DNA of 55,821 bases, from the NCBI GenBank assembly GCA_002336895.1, contig DDFC01000039.1:26587-82407 (forward strand), given 5' to 3'. This document shows positions 1-8,192 of the stretch, one piece after another (positions within the stretch are counted from its first letter, which is position 1; every line of letters starts with the position of its first letter). The notes beneath the pieces were generated by a model. That model made no database searches and had not been told where the DNA came from. It saw only the letters and a program-made list of their open reading frames with translations. Source of the stretch: Verrucomicrobiaceae bacterium UBA1938 (GTDB lineage: Bacteria > Verrucomicrobiota > Verrucomicrobiia > Verrucomicrobiales > Verrucomicrobiaceae). The position numbers and the translations under genes are program-made.

Positions 1-486
<486 letters not shown>

Positions 487-577
487 TCTTGCTTCGTACG
501 ACGGGTGTGGCGACAGCCCGCCCTTCCATCAGCGTGCGGCAAGCACGATGGCATGCGCACACACCCGACCTGCGATA

Positions 578-931
578 TCACCAGCACGCGCCCACTTCAC
601 GCCGGCCTTCAGTGCTGTGAAGATAAAGGTAGCCCTCCACACGGCGTGCTGCCCACTCGCCTTCCAGCTGCACCGCCACGCGTTCATACTCACCGCCCTC
701 GATGTCTTCCAGCACATCCAGATGAATGAGACCCGGCTCGTCCACGCTCCACACCTCGCCCTGGATCGAGATGCCTTCCGCATCCCGCACCATCCCGGGA
801 TAGCCGCCGAGATCATACATCCGGTAAAGCGGTGCCGTGCAGGCCTCAGCCACGAAGCGCTGCTTTTCGATCCACGAGTGATTGCTGCCTCCACGCTTCA
901 GCGTGCCATACACAAACACCAGCGTGCTCAT
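578..931 (-). CDS. Gamma-glutamylcyclotransferase-like (AIG2/GGCT fold) protein
   Basis: A small protein of 117 residues opening with LVFVYGTLKRGGSNH, the signature YGTLxxG loop of the GGCT/AIG2 fold. Members cyclise gamma-glutamyl-amino acids to 5-oxoproline or act on gamma-glutamylamines. A mid-protein LDVLEDIEGGEYERV segment matches the family's conserved E-G-x-x-Y region, and the first Glu of that stretch is the likely catalytic acid. The ATG at 931 shares its A with the stop codon of the upstream lipoate-ligase-like gene (TGATG), so translation is probably coupled. A GTG one codon earlier is possible. The substrate cannot be told from sequence. Confidence 0.85.
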   Translation of the reverse strand: MSTLVFVYGTLKRGGSNHSWIEKQRFVAEACTAPLYRMYDLGGYPGMVRDAEGISIQGEVWSVDEPGLIHLDVLEDIEGGEYERVAVQLEGEWAARRVEGYLYLHSTEGRREVGACW

Positions 932-1668
932 CACAGCACATCCTCCCGTTCGTTCAGCCAGGAGGCCAGGCTGTACCTCTTTTGAGTCAGTTCATTCGCA
1001 CGTTCGATCATGGCGGCCGTCATCTCAGGGCGGATGAGCACATTCCCGGCCAGCTGAGCAGCCCAGCGCGGCCAGAAGTCATCTTGCAAGTGCACCTGCT
1101 GCACGCTGCCCTGATGCAGCAGCCCCAGCTTGCCACGCCGCTGCCCAGCTCCGGCCACCTTCACCTTGTCGCGGATCACGTCATGCATGGCGGGGGCCAC
1201 GAAGCAGAAAGGCGCCTCGATCAGGTCCTCCATCCCGGCTAGGCGGCTGCCATCATCCAGCGCACGTGCCAGCGACTCATGCACGAGGCGGTAGCTGTCC
1301 AGTGGATTGGTCTGCGACCAGGGATGCACCGCAGGCACGATGACTGAGTACGTGTAATCATTGTCATGCAGCACCACGCCGCCCCCCGTCCAGCGCCGCA
1401 CCACCGGCCACGGCGGCAGAGACTCTGCCAGCTTGGGCAGGCTCTGCGCATAGCCGATCGTCACCGTGGGCTCTTTCCAGCGATACACGCGCAGCAAAGG
1501 AGCCTCGCTCAGCTCCAGCCACGCCTGATCGGCAGCCATGTTCCAGGGGCCGTCATGCGGCACGGGGTCAAAATGAAGAATGAGCTGGTCGAAGAGAGGA
1601 GATGCTGAATCCACCCGTATATCATGGCCCACTTTTGCCCGCTTGCAGCCCGGATGTTTCTTTGACAT
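931..1668 (-). CDS. Lipoate/biotin-protein ligase family protein (LplA-like)
   Basis: About 245 residues of the biotin/lipoate A/B ligase fold. Visible signatures are PWNMAADQAWLE near the N-terminus, an RVYRWKEPTVTIGYAQ strand, and VVRRWTGGGVVLHDNDYTYS, the RRxTGGGxVxHD motif that forms the lipoyl-AMP pocket. A lysine that could be the adenylate-binding residue lies in VIRDKVKVAGAGQRR. The protein lacks the separate C-terminal domain of E. coli LplA, so it resembles shorter family members that may need a partner or act as octanoyl/lipoyl transferases. The start is uncertain: an ATG at 1680 is also in frame. The gene is divergent from the esterase gene, with about 30 bp between starts, and is followed directly by the GGCT-like gene. 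Confidence 0.85.
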   Translation of the reverse strand: MSKKHPGCKRAKVGHDIRVDSASPLFDQLILHFDPVPHDGPWNMAADQAWLELSEAPLLRVYRWKEPTVTIGYAQSLPKLAESLPPWPVVRRWTGGGVVLHDNDYTYSVIVPAVHPWSQTNPLDSYRLVHESLARALDDGSRLAGMEDLIEAPFCFVAPAMHDVIRDKVKVAGAGQRRGKLGLLHQGSVQQVHLQDDFWPRWAAQLAGNVLIRPEMTAAMIERANELTQKRYSLASWLNEREDVL

Positions 1669-1697
1669 CTGCCGCCGCATTTTTCAGACTTTCTGCC

Positions 1698-3452
1698 ATG
1701 CACCCCACCCGCCTGCTTGCTCTCGCACTCGCCCTGCTCTCCCCGGTTCTCTGCCCTGCCGCAGACGACTACCAGCCTGGCCCGGACTCCAAACCCCAGG
1801 AAGGCGTGCCAAAAGGCGACGTGTTGAAGTTTGAATTCAAAAACAGCAAAATCTTCCCCGGCACGGTGCGCGACTACTGGGTGTATGTGCCAAAGCAGTA
1901 CACACCCGACAAGCCAGCCTGCGTGCATGTGAATCAGGACGGCATCCAGAACCTCGCACCCGTCGTCTTTGACAACCTCATCGCCAAAAAGGAGATCCCG
2001 GTGATCATCGGCGTCTTTGTGATGCATGGCCGCGTGCCGGCGGCAGATCCCGCGACGCAGCTCGACCGCTACAACCGCAGCGTGGAATACGACGGCCTGG
2101 GAGACGCCTACGCACGCTTCATCCTCGAAGAACTGCTGCCCGAGGTGGAAAAGATCACGCTGCCGGACGGCCGCGCCATCCGTCTCTCTCACGATGGCAA
2201 TGACCGCAGCATCGGCGGCAGCAGCAGCGGGGCCATCGCCGCATTCACCGCCGCGTGGGAGCGGCCTGAGGCCTTCAGCCGCGTGTTCAGCAGCATTGGC
2301 ACCTATGTGGACCAGCGCGGCGGCAACGACTACCCCGCGATGATCCGCAAAGCGGAGCCCAAGGCCCTGCGTGTCTTCCTGCAGGACGGCAGCAACGACG
2401 CCAACGGCACCGGCGGAAACTGGTTCCTGGCCAATCAAGAAATGCTCTCCGCCTTTGAATTTGCAGGCTATGAAGTCAACCACGTCTGGGGAGACGGCGG
2501 CCACAATGGCAAGCATGCCACCGCCATTTTTCCCGATGCCATGCGCTGGCTGTGGAAGGACTGGCCCAAGCCTGTAACCAAAGGCACCGGCTCCCGCGCC
2601 CCTGTGATGGAGGTGCTGGGTGCTGGCAGCGAATGGCAGCTCGTGGGAGAAGGCTACGGCTTCACCGAAGGCCCGGCAGTGAATGCGAAGGGTGAAGTTT
2701 TCTTCACCGACATCCCGAACAGCCGCATCCATAAGGTGGCGCTGGACGGTACGGTGAGTGTCTTTGCGGAAAACACCGGCAAAGCCAACGGCCTCATGTT
2801 CGGCCCCGATGGCCGCCTTTTCGCCTGCGCGAATGGGACCAAGCAGATCGTCGCCTACGATGAAGCGGGCAAGATGAGCGTCATAGCCGAGGGCATCGAG
2901 TCCAACGACCTCTGTATCGGCCAGAATGGCAACCTCTACGTGACCGATCCGCCGCACAAGCAGGTGTGGCTCATCAAGCCCAACGGCGAGAAGAGCGTGG
3001 TGGACACCAATGACAAAGGCGGCATCGCCTTCCCCAACGGCATCCGTTTGACGCCAGACCAGAGTCTCCTCCTCGTGGCCGACATGCGCGGCCAGTTTGT
3101 GTGGAGCTACCACATCGAGGCCGATGGCACGCTGAGCGCCAAGCAGCCGTACCACCATCTGCGCATCGTGGATGGCCAGATGGAGAGCGGCGCCGACGGC
3201 ATGACGCTGGACTCCAAAGGCCGCCTCTACGTGACCACGCACGGCGGCATCCAGTTCTGCGATCAGGCCGGCCGCGTGAACGGCATCATCGCCAAGCCCC
3301 AGCGCAAGTGGCTGGCCAATGTGGTCTTTGGCGGACCGAACTTCGACGAACTCTACGCCTGCAACGGCGACAAAGTCTTCAAACGCAAAACCCAGGTGAA
3401 AGGCGTGCGCTCCGCCGATGGGCCCATCAAGCCCGAGAAGCCGAGGCTGTAA
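1698..3452 (+). CDS. Secreted esterase / SMP-30-gluconolactonase fusion protein
   Basis: A 584-residue exported protein. The ATG at 1698 gives a clean signal peptide (MHPTRLLALALALLSPVLCPAA); the longer reading frame upstream adds a sequence unlike a leader. Residues ~40-290 form an enterochelin-esterase-like alpha/beta hydrolase, with the nucleophile elbow GGSSSGAIAAF (probable Ser176), a nearby DYP/KAEPKALRVFLQDGSND strand and a late His in WGDGGHNGKHA. Residues ~310-584 form a six-bladed SMP-30/gluconolactonase propeller, with GFTEGPAVNAKGEVFFTDI, NGLMFGPDGRLFAC and FPNGIRLTPDQSLLLVAD as the Glu, Asn and Asp metal-ligand segments. Such fusions occur in Verrucomicrobia and Planctomycetes and probably serve extracytoplasmic degradation of sugar esters or lactones; the substrate is unknown. 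Confidence 0.88.
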   Translation: MHPTRLLALALALLSPVLCPAADDYQPGPDSKPQEGVPKGDVLKFEFKNSKIFPGTVRDYWVYVPKQYTPDKPACVHVNQDGIQNLAPVVFDNLIAKKEIPVIIGVFVMHGRVPAADPATQLDRYNRSVEYDGLGDAYARFILEELLPEVEKITLPDGRAIRLSHDGNDRSIGGSSSGAIAAFTAAWERPEAFSRVFSSIGTYVDQRGGNDYPAMIRKAEPKALRVFLQDGSNDANGTGGNWFLANQEMLSAFEFAGYEVNHVWGDGGHNGKHATAIFPDAMRWLWKDWPKPVTKGTGSRAPVMEVLGAGSEWQLVGEGYGFTEGPAVNAKGEVFFTDIPNSRIHKVALDGTVSVFAENTGKANGLMFGPDGRLFACANGTKQIVAYDEAGKMSVIAEGIESNDLCIGQNGNLYVTDPPHKQVWLIKPNGEKSVVDTNDKGGIAFPNGIRLTPDQSLLLVADMRGQFVWSYHIEADGTLSAKQPYHHLRIVDGQMESGADGMTLDSKGRLYVTTHGGIQFCDQAGRVNGIIAKPQRKWLANVVFGGPNFDELYACNGDKVFKRKTQVKGVRSADGPIKPEKPRL

Positions 3453-3481
3453 GTGGCAGCACGACGCTCCCGCGAGCGCGC

Positions 3482-3550
3482 CAGCGTCATGGAGTGCGGT
3501 GGGAAGCGCAGCGCCACACCGCTTTTGCAGGCAGGACGGTGCGCCGAGTC
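3482..3550. repeat. REP-like hairpin, family B copy 1
   Basis: Begins GCGTCATGGAGTGCGG and contains inverted arms GCGGTG/CACCGC around an AAGCGCAGCGCC core. The same sequence in reverse complement recurs at about 44193-44258, and a partial copy lies at 46049-46080. It lies 30 bp past the stop of the esterase-gluconolactonase gene. Confidence 0.8.
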
Positions 3551-3607
3551 CAAAGAACGTGCTACAGTCTTATAAAACGGCGGCTCCGATGCAGGTTGCT
3601 CCAAGCA

Positions 3608-3680
3608 GTGATGCGGGCACTCCTGCCCGCAACGAATGTCCCACGAGGCCCAGATTGCAGGCACGAGTGCCCGCATCACT
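3608..3680. repeat. REP family A inverted pair (BIME-like), distal copy
   Basis: Two hairpins in opposite orientation. 3608-3632 reads GTGATGCGGGCACTCCTGCC followed by CGCAA (stem GCGGGCA/TGCCCGC). 3656-3680 is its slightly degenerate reverse complement, ending GTGCCCGCATCACT. The same pair arrangement brackets the transposase at 30635-31276. The last base of this element is the first base of the TAA stop (read on the minus strand) of the gene at 3680-4834. Confidence 0.9.
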
Positions 3681-4834
3681 TACCCCGCCCGCTTCTGCAA
3701 CTCCACCACCGCATTCAGAATCTTCACACGGTTCATCTCATGCACCTCCAGCTTGGTGCCGATCTCCGGCACCAGGGTCACGGTCAGCTCGCCGCCGAGA
3801 TGCTCGCGGAATTCCTCCAGTCCCTCCAGGATCGCCGGCTCGCCACTGCGGCCGGTGTTCATGAGATACGGGGATGTGGTGGCAAAGCCGATGCGCTCGA
3901 TCAGCCGCAGCACGCGCTCGCAGGTCTCAGCATCCAGAATGCCCTGCATGCGGGAATAAACGAGGTCCACCGCCATGCCGATGGCCACAGCCTCACCGTG
4001 GGTCACGGAGAATTTGGAAATCTGCTCCAGCTTGTGCGCAGCCCAGTGGCCAAAGTCCAGCGGGCGCGCGGAGCCCAGCTCAAAAGGATCGCCTCCAGTG
4101 GCGATGTGCTCCACATGCAGCTCGGCGCTGCGCTGGATCACCTTCTCCAGCGCCTCCTGCTTCAGTGCGGCCAGATCATCGGCCATGGCCTCGATCTGCT
4201 CAAAGAAGGCGCGGTCGCGGATGAGCGAGACCTTGATGGCCTCGATGATTCCATTGCGGCGCTCACGCGGCGGCAGAGACTCCAGAAAGGCAAAATCATT
4301 CACCACCGCATACGGCACGGCAAAGCTGCCCACCCAGTTCTTTTTGCCAAAGAAGTTCACGCCGTTCTTCACGCCCACGCCGCCGTCTCCCTGGCTCAGC
4401 GTCGTGGTGGGAAAACGCACATGGCGGATGCCCCGGTGCGCGGTGCTGGCGGCAAAGCACACGAGGTCCAGTGCAGCACCGCCGCCGATGACGAAGACAT
4501 AGCTGTGGCGGTCCAGCGCGGCCTCATTGATGGCGTCCCAGCAGCACTCGACGAGGCGAAAGTCATTTTTGCACGGCTCCCCGCCGGGGATGACGATGGG
4601 GTCGTCCACCATGGTGAAGGTATCGGCATGCACGTGAGCGTAGGCCATGATGTCATCGATGAGGTCCTGATTCGACGAAGCGACGGCCTGATCCACAAAA
4701 ACGAGCACTCGCGGCAGCTTGTGAGGCTGGTCGAGCTTCAGAAGATCGCGGATGGTGTGGTTCCTGGGCGCGAAAACTTCTCTCGTGAACAAGATGCGGT
4801 GGGTATGCTCTAGCCTGATTTTTTTCTCCAACAT
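3680..4834 (-). CDS. 3-dehydroquinate-synthase-family sugar phosphate cyclase, EboD-like
   Basis: A 384-residue member of the dehydroquinate synthase superfamily, NAD- and divalent-metal-dependent cyclases of sugar phosphates. Visible features are IPGGEPCKND at the sugar-binding loop, GGGAALDLVCFAASTAHRG for the dinucleotide site, FPTTTLSQGDGGVGVKNGVN, and the metal ligands NGIIEAIKVSLI (Glu), LDFGHWAAHKLE (His) and VTHGEAVAIGM (His). Details such as FTREVF near the N-terminus, DRHSYVFVIGGG and FGKKNWVGSFA match my memory of EboD proteins, which belong to the ebo gene set involved in export of natural-product precursors, better than AroB. No aro genes are adjacent. Its stop codon lies inside a REP element. 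An EboC-like UbiA protein is found 6 kb away; EboD identity is an inference. Confidence 0.82.
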   Translation of the reverse strand: MLEKKIRLEHTHRILFTREVFAPRNHTIRDLLKLDQPHKLPRVLVFVDQAVASSNQDLIDDIMAYAHVHADTFTMVDDPIVIPGGEPCKNDFRLVECCWDAINEAALDRHSYVFVIGGGAALDLVCFAASTAHRGIRHVRFPTTTLSQGDGGVGVKNGVNFFGKKNWVGSFAVPYAVVNDFAFLESLPPRERRNGIIEAIKVSLIRDRAFFEQIEAMADDLAALKQEALEKVIQRSAELHVEHIATGGDPFELGSARPLDFGHWAAHKLEQISKFSVTHGEAVAIGMAVDLVYSRMQGILDAETCERVLRLIERIGFATTSPYLMNTGRSGEPAILEGLEEFREHLGGELTVTLVPEIGTKLEVHEMNRVKILNAVVELQKRAG

Positions 4835-5115
4835 TAACGGGGGGCGGTTCTTTGGCCCCGACCCGGGTTGAGGTCAAAGGGAAAGGGGGACGGAGCATAC
4901 GTCCCGGACAGGCGTTTTCTAACCTCCCCGGGCAGATTTAGGGTCTCAAAAGGCACATTTTTCCACCCACCTGAGCGCCTCCGGCCCCTCCTGTGCCGCA
5001 GTCCTTGGAATTAGCCTGCTGGGGTGATTGAGAAGCAGCCCCCCTCAGGGCCACTTTCCTCCACCATGACCACCTTGCATCCAACCATGCAGAGGACAGC
5101 CCAGCACACACCGCA
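4835..5115. other. 281-bp intergenic region between divergent genes
   Basis: Lies between the start of the cyclase gene (minus) and the kinase gene (plus), so it must hold both promoters. I see no gene, no tRNA and no consensus -35/-10 pair. The stretch is G/C-rich, with short G and C runs. Confidence 0.5.
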
Positions 5116-6504
5116 GTGACTTTCCCCCCGCCACTTCGTTTCCTCATCCCTGCCCTGCTGCTGATCCTGGGCCTCCTCTCCGCCTGCCTGGACTATGAGC
5201 TGGATCTGAGGAACGACCTCGAGCGCGACTTCAATGACGTGACCACTCAAGCCTCCGCGACGGGCACTCGCCTGAGCGCAATGGCCCGGCAGCATCTGGA
5301 CCTGGGAGACATCAAAGGGCTGAATGACAACCTCTCCGACTGGAAGCATGAGCCCTGGCTGCATCTGGCCGCCTTGGTGGATGAGAAGGGCACGGTCCTT
5401 GCCAGCTCATCATCCCAGTGGGTGGGGCACTCGGCCGAGGAATCACCGGCATCAGACGCCTGGAAGCACTCGCGCAAGAAAACCGGCGCCTTCATGGAAT
5501 CCGGAACCGTGGACGGGGCAAATTTTATGGTGCAAGCGGCCTTCCCGGTGGAGGACAAGTCCAGAAAGCCGTACTGGCTGCTCCTCGTGTACGACCGTGC
5601 CAATGCCGTGCTCCACGCCCATGAGGATGCACGCAAACGCATGGCTTGGTCTGCCTCCGTCATCGCCCTGATGTGCCTCAGCCTCTGGGCCACGCTGCAC
5701 TTTGGCGTGGCCCGGCGGCTCGAGCGCCTGGCGCGGTCTGTCCGTGAATTTGGCGAGGGCCGCGCCATCAGCATCGGTGCGGTGAATGGAGGAGACGAGG
5801 TGCATGAACTCTCGCAGGCTTTTGGGAAAATGACGCAGCGCCTGACGGACCGCGAGCGCGAGCGGATCGAGCTCGAGCGCGCCGTGATCGAGTCTGCGGA
5901 AAATGAGCGCCGCCGCATCGGCCACGAGCTGCACGACAGCATCGGCCAGCAGCTCACCGCTGTCCTCATGGCCATCAACGGGCTCCAGGAAGAGCTGCAG
6001 GCCAAGACCCCCGCCCTCGCAGAGCGTGCGCAGCAGACCAGCCAGAGCCTGCGCGAGACCCTGGCCGAGGTCCGCGGCCTCTCCCATGGACTGGCCCCAG
6101 TCCCGCTGTGGGAGCAGGGGCTTGAGCTGGCTCTGCAGGCTCTGGCAGACACCACCGCACGCAGCTCGGGCATCCGCTGCGTGTTTGAGTGCCCGGAGCA
6201 CCTCCCTGAGGTGAATGAAGCCACCTCATGCAATCTCTACCGCATCGCACAGGAGGCGGTGAGCAATGCCCTCAAACATGCCGACTCCCAGGAGATACGC
6301 ATCGGCCTGGAATGCCGTGACGGCTCGCTGGCCCTGGAAGTGGACGACGACGGCTGCGGCCTGCCTGAAGGCCCGGCGGATCGTGGAGGGCTCGGTTTTC
6401 GCATCATGCAGCACCGCACAGAAGTCATGGGCGGCAGGATGGAGTACGGCGCTCCTCCGGCTGGTGGTACACGCATCGCCGTACAAATCCCGATCAACTC
6501 ATGA
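5116..6504 (+). CDS. Membrane sensor histidine kinase, NarL/DegS type (HisKA_3)
   Basis: A 462-residue sensor kinase starting at GTG 5116, needed to include the first membrane helix (PLRFLIPALLLILGLLSACL). A periplasmic sensor part (~30-180) is closed by a second helix (MAWSASVIALMCLSLWATLHF), then a HAMP-like linker (RRLERLARSVREFGEG) and a helical stretch. The HisKA_3 box ENERRRIGHELHDSIGQQLT has the phospho-accepting His at about residue 273. The C-terminal ATPase domain shows NLYRIAQEAVSNALKHA (N-box) and DDDGCGLPEGPADRGGLGF (G-boxes). It would phosphorylate the LuxR-type regulator encoded next, whose ATG overlaps this stop codon (ATGA). The signal is unknown. Confidence 0.93.
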   Translation: MTFPPPLRFLIPALLLILGLLSACLDYELDLRNDLERDFNDVTTQASATGTRLSAMARQHLDLGDIKGLNDNLSDWKHEPWLHLAALVDEKGTVLASSSSQWVGHSAEESPASDAWKHSRKKTGAFMESGTVDGANFMVQAAFPVEDKSRKPYWLLLVYDRANAVLHAHEDARKRMAWSASVIALMCLSLWATLHFGVARRLERLARSVREFGEGRAISIGAVNGGDEVHELSQAFGKMTQRLTDRERERIELERAVIESAENERRRIGHELHDSIGQQLTAVLMAINGLQEELQAKTPALAERAQQTSQSLRETLAEVRGLSHGLAPVPLWEQGLELALQALADTTARSSGIRCVFECPEHLPEVNEATSCNLYRIAQEAVSNALKHADSQEIRIGLECRDGSLALEVDDDGCGLPEGPADRGGLGFRIMQHRTEVMGGRMEYGAPPAGGTRIAVQIPINS

Positions 6505-7187
6505 ACACCGCCGAACTCCCCGTACAGACCTGCCGCATCATGCTGGTGGATGACCATCCCGCCGTCATCAACGGCTACCGCTTCATGCTGCAGGCCTACC
6601 CGCAGTATGAAATCTGCGGCACCGCCACCAATGAAGCCGAGGCCATCAGCCTCGTCACCCAGGAGAAACCCGACCTCATCATCACCGACCTGAACATGCC
6701 AGGACGTGGTGGCCTGGAGCTCATCAAGGATCTCGCCGCTCTCCATCCGGGAGTGAAGATCATCGTCAGCTCCATGCATGATGAGATGCTCTTTGCCGCG
6801 CGCGCCCTGCGTGCAGGCGCCTGCGGCTACGTGGGCAAGGACAGCCCCGGCAATGCGCTGCTGGACGCCATTCATCGCGTGCAGGAAGGCGGCGTGTATG
6901 TGAGCGACAAGCTCGCCGCGCACCTCGCGGCCTCCTTCGCCTCTCCGCGCCCGCGCGGCTCCTCTGAGTCTCCGCTGAAAAAACTCAGCGACCGCGAGTT
7001 CCAGGTCTTTGAGCTCTTCGGCCATGGCAAGACGGCCAAGGAGATCGCAGCCCAGCTCCATCTCAGCCCCAAGACAGTCTCGGTCCACCGCGACCACATC
7101 AAGGAGAAGATGGGGTTTGTCACCAGTGCTGAAATGATCCGCCAGGCCGTGCGCTGGGTGGAGACTCAGCGCGAGGTGGTCAAGTGA
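6501..7187 (+). CDS. Response regulator, NarL/FixJ family (receiver plus LuxR HTH)
   Basis: A 228-residue DNA-binding regulator. The receiver domain has the acidic pair LVDDHP (Asp17/18), the phospho-Asp in IITDLNMPG (Asp63), a Ser switch in IIVSSMHDE and the Lys in GYVGKDSPG. A linker leads to a LuxR/GerE helix-turn-helix: KLSDREFQVFELFGHG, KTAKEIAAQLHLS and PKTVSVHRDHIKEKMG. The start overlaps the kinase stop by four bases, so the two are translationally coupled and almost surely cognate. Targets are unknown; the two following genes are candidates by position. Confidence 0.95.
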   Translation: MNTAELPVQTCRIMLVDDHPAVINGYRFMLQAYPQYEICGTATNEAEAISLVTQEKPDLIITDLNMPGRGGLELIKDLAALHPGVKIIVSSMHDEMLFAARALRAGACGYVGKDSPGNALLDAIHRVQEGGVYVSDKLAAHLAASFASPRPRGSSESPLKKLSDREFQVFELFGHGKTAKEIAAQLHLSPKTVSVHRDHIKEKMGFVTSAEMIRQAVRWVETQREVVK

Positions 7188-7203
7188 TGAACGCTACGGG
7201 CCG

Positions 7204-7220
7204 TTAGGCCCGAGGCCTAA
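7204..7220 (+). terminator. Short hairpin downstream of the two-component pair
   Basis: Perfect 7-bp stem TTAGGCC/GGCCTAA with a 3-nt loop, 17 bp after the regulator stop codon. There is no U-tract, so it may be a weak terminator or a 3'-end stabiliser. Confidence 0.4.
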
Positions 7221-7321
7221 ACGTAAAAGGACTCGCTGCTGATACCGGAAACTGGCGCATGCGTGCATGATGGTGCTGCTCAATCACCCCGTCACGACCA
7301 TGTAACCGCAATCGATCAACC

Positions 7322-7579
7322 ATGTTCATCATTCCAACCCAGCGCACCACAACCATGAACTCGTCCCACGTTTATCCTCAGACCGAGACACCAGGCGCCA
7401 CCACCACCCGCCTGGGTTTTTATGAAGTTCATCAGCACCTGGAAAACAACACGCATTTTCTCGATGAGATGCTCCAGGAATCAAATCCGGCACCGCAGGC
7501 CAAATCCTCTCCAGGCATGCAGCCCAATGCGAAGGTTTTGTTCCAATTCTTTGATGGATGGCACATGGTTCAATCATGA
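7322..7579 (+). CDS. Small hypothetical protein
   Basis: An 85-residue soluble protein that I do not recognise. It has no signal peptide or membrane segment. An internal ATG at 7355 (MNSSHVYPQTE) is an equally good start. The middle is acidic and amphipathic (YEVHQHLENNTHFLDEMLQE), and the C-terminus is aromatic (KVLFQFFDGWHMVQS). Its stop codon TGA is immediately followed by the ATG of the receiver-only gene, so the two are probably cotranscribed and coupled. Position suggests a role linked to the preceding two-component system, but nothing in the sequence proves it. Confidence 0.5.
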   Translation: MFIIPTQRTTTMNSSHVYPQTETPGATTTRLGFYEVHQHLENNTHFLDEMLQESNPAPQAKSSPGMQPNAKVLFQFFDGWHMVQS

Positions 7580-8068
7580 ATGTCCGGCACCCCAACCCCC
7601 GCCCCTCCGCCAGACATGAGCTCCCCCAACCGTATCGTCATTGTGGCTGACAATCCTGCAAGCACAGCCAGCTTTCGTGCTTCTCTTGCTTCGCAGTCAG
7701 ACCTTTCCTTCGCTGCCGCAGTCACCTGCGCATCCTGCTCCTTCGCCGCCGTCACTCAGCAGCGCCCTTCGCTTGTGGTCATTGATTTGAAAATGGCCGA
7801 GCACCGCCTGCTGGAGCTGGCGCGTGATCTCACCGTGCTGCACCCGGGACTGAAGATCCTCCTCGTCTCGCACCACGGGCAGGAGCTGGAATCCGACCGC
7901 GTGCTGCGCTCCGGCGCCCACGGTTGCGTCAGCCCCGGCAGCAGCATCGCCGGCCTGCTGGCCGCCGTGCGTCAGGTGCTGGATGGCAGGCCGTTTTTCC
8001 CGCCCCAAAACCCCGCCCATCCCGCCGCTTCGGCCACGCTGTGCCAGGCCGCGCTGGCGCTGACCTAG
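7580..8068 (+). CDS. Receiver-domain-only response regulator (no output domain)
   Basis: A 162-residue protein with a Pro-rich leader of about 15 residues and then one CheY-like receiver: RIVIVADNPA (only one acidic residue, Asp24, where two are usual), SLVVIDLKM (phospho-Asp69), ILLVSHHGQE (switch Ser) and HGCVSPGSS, where the usual conserved Lys of the K-P/K-x motif appears absent. It resembles the receiver half of the NarL-type regulator upstream and stops at the point where the HTH would begin. It is either a degenerated paralogue or a phosphate sink or adaptor for the upstream kinase. The missing Lys argues for altered signalling. Confidence 0.72.
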   Translation: MSGTPTPAPPPDMSSPNRIVIVADNPASTASFRASLASQSDLSFAAAVTCASCSFAAVTQQRPSLVVIDLKMAEHRLLELARDLTVLHPGLKILLVSHHGQELESDRVLRSGAHGCVSPGSSIAGLLAAVRQVLDGRPFFPPQNPAHPAASATLCQAALALT

Positions 8069-8091
8069 GCTCCAGCCTCTCTGGTGGAGCC
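8068..8091 (+). terminator. Hairpin after the receiver-only gene
   Basis: 7-bp inverted arms GGCTCCA/TGGAGCC starting in the stop codon of the previous gene. There is no T-tract. The rest of the 124-bp gap to the transporter shows nothing else. Confidence 0.35.
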
Positions 8092-8192
8092 TCAGCTCCG
8101 CCGCTCCCGGTGCCCAACCACACCGGGGGCGGCCAGTCACAGACAGCATACGCAGCATAAAAAAGTTGCGCGGGCATGCGGCGCTTCGTTCA

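Noticed and set aside
1509..3242. 577-residue open frame antisense to the esterase-gluconolactonase gene
   Set aside because: It is a GC-driven shadow of the real gene, with His/Ala/Val-biased composition and no motif.
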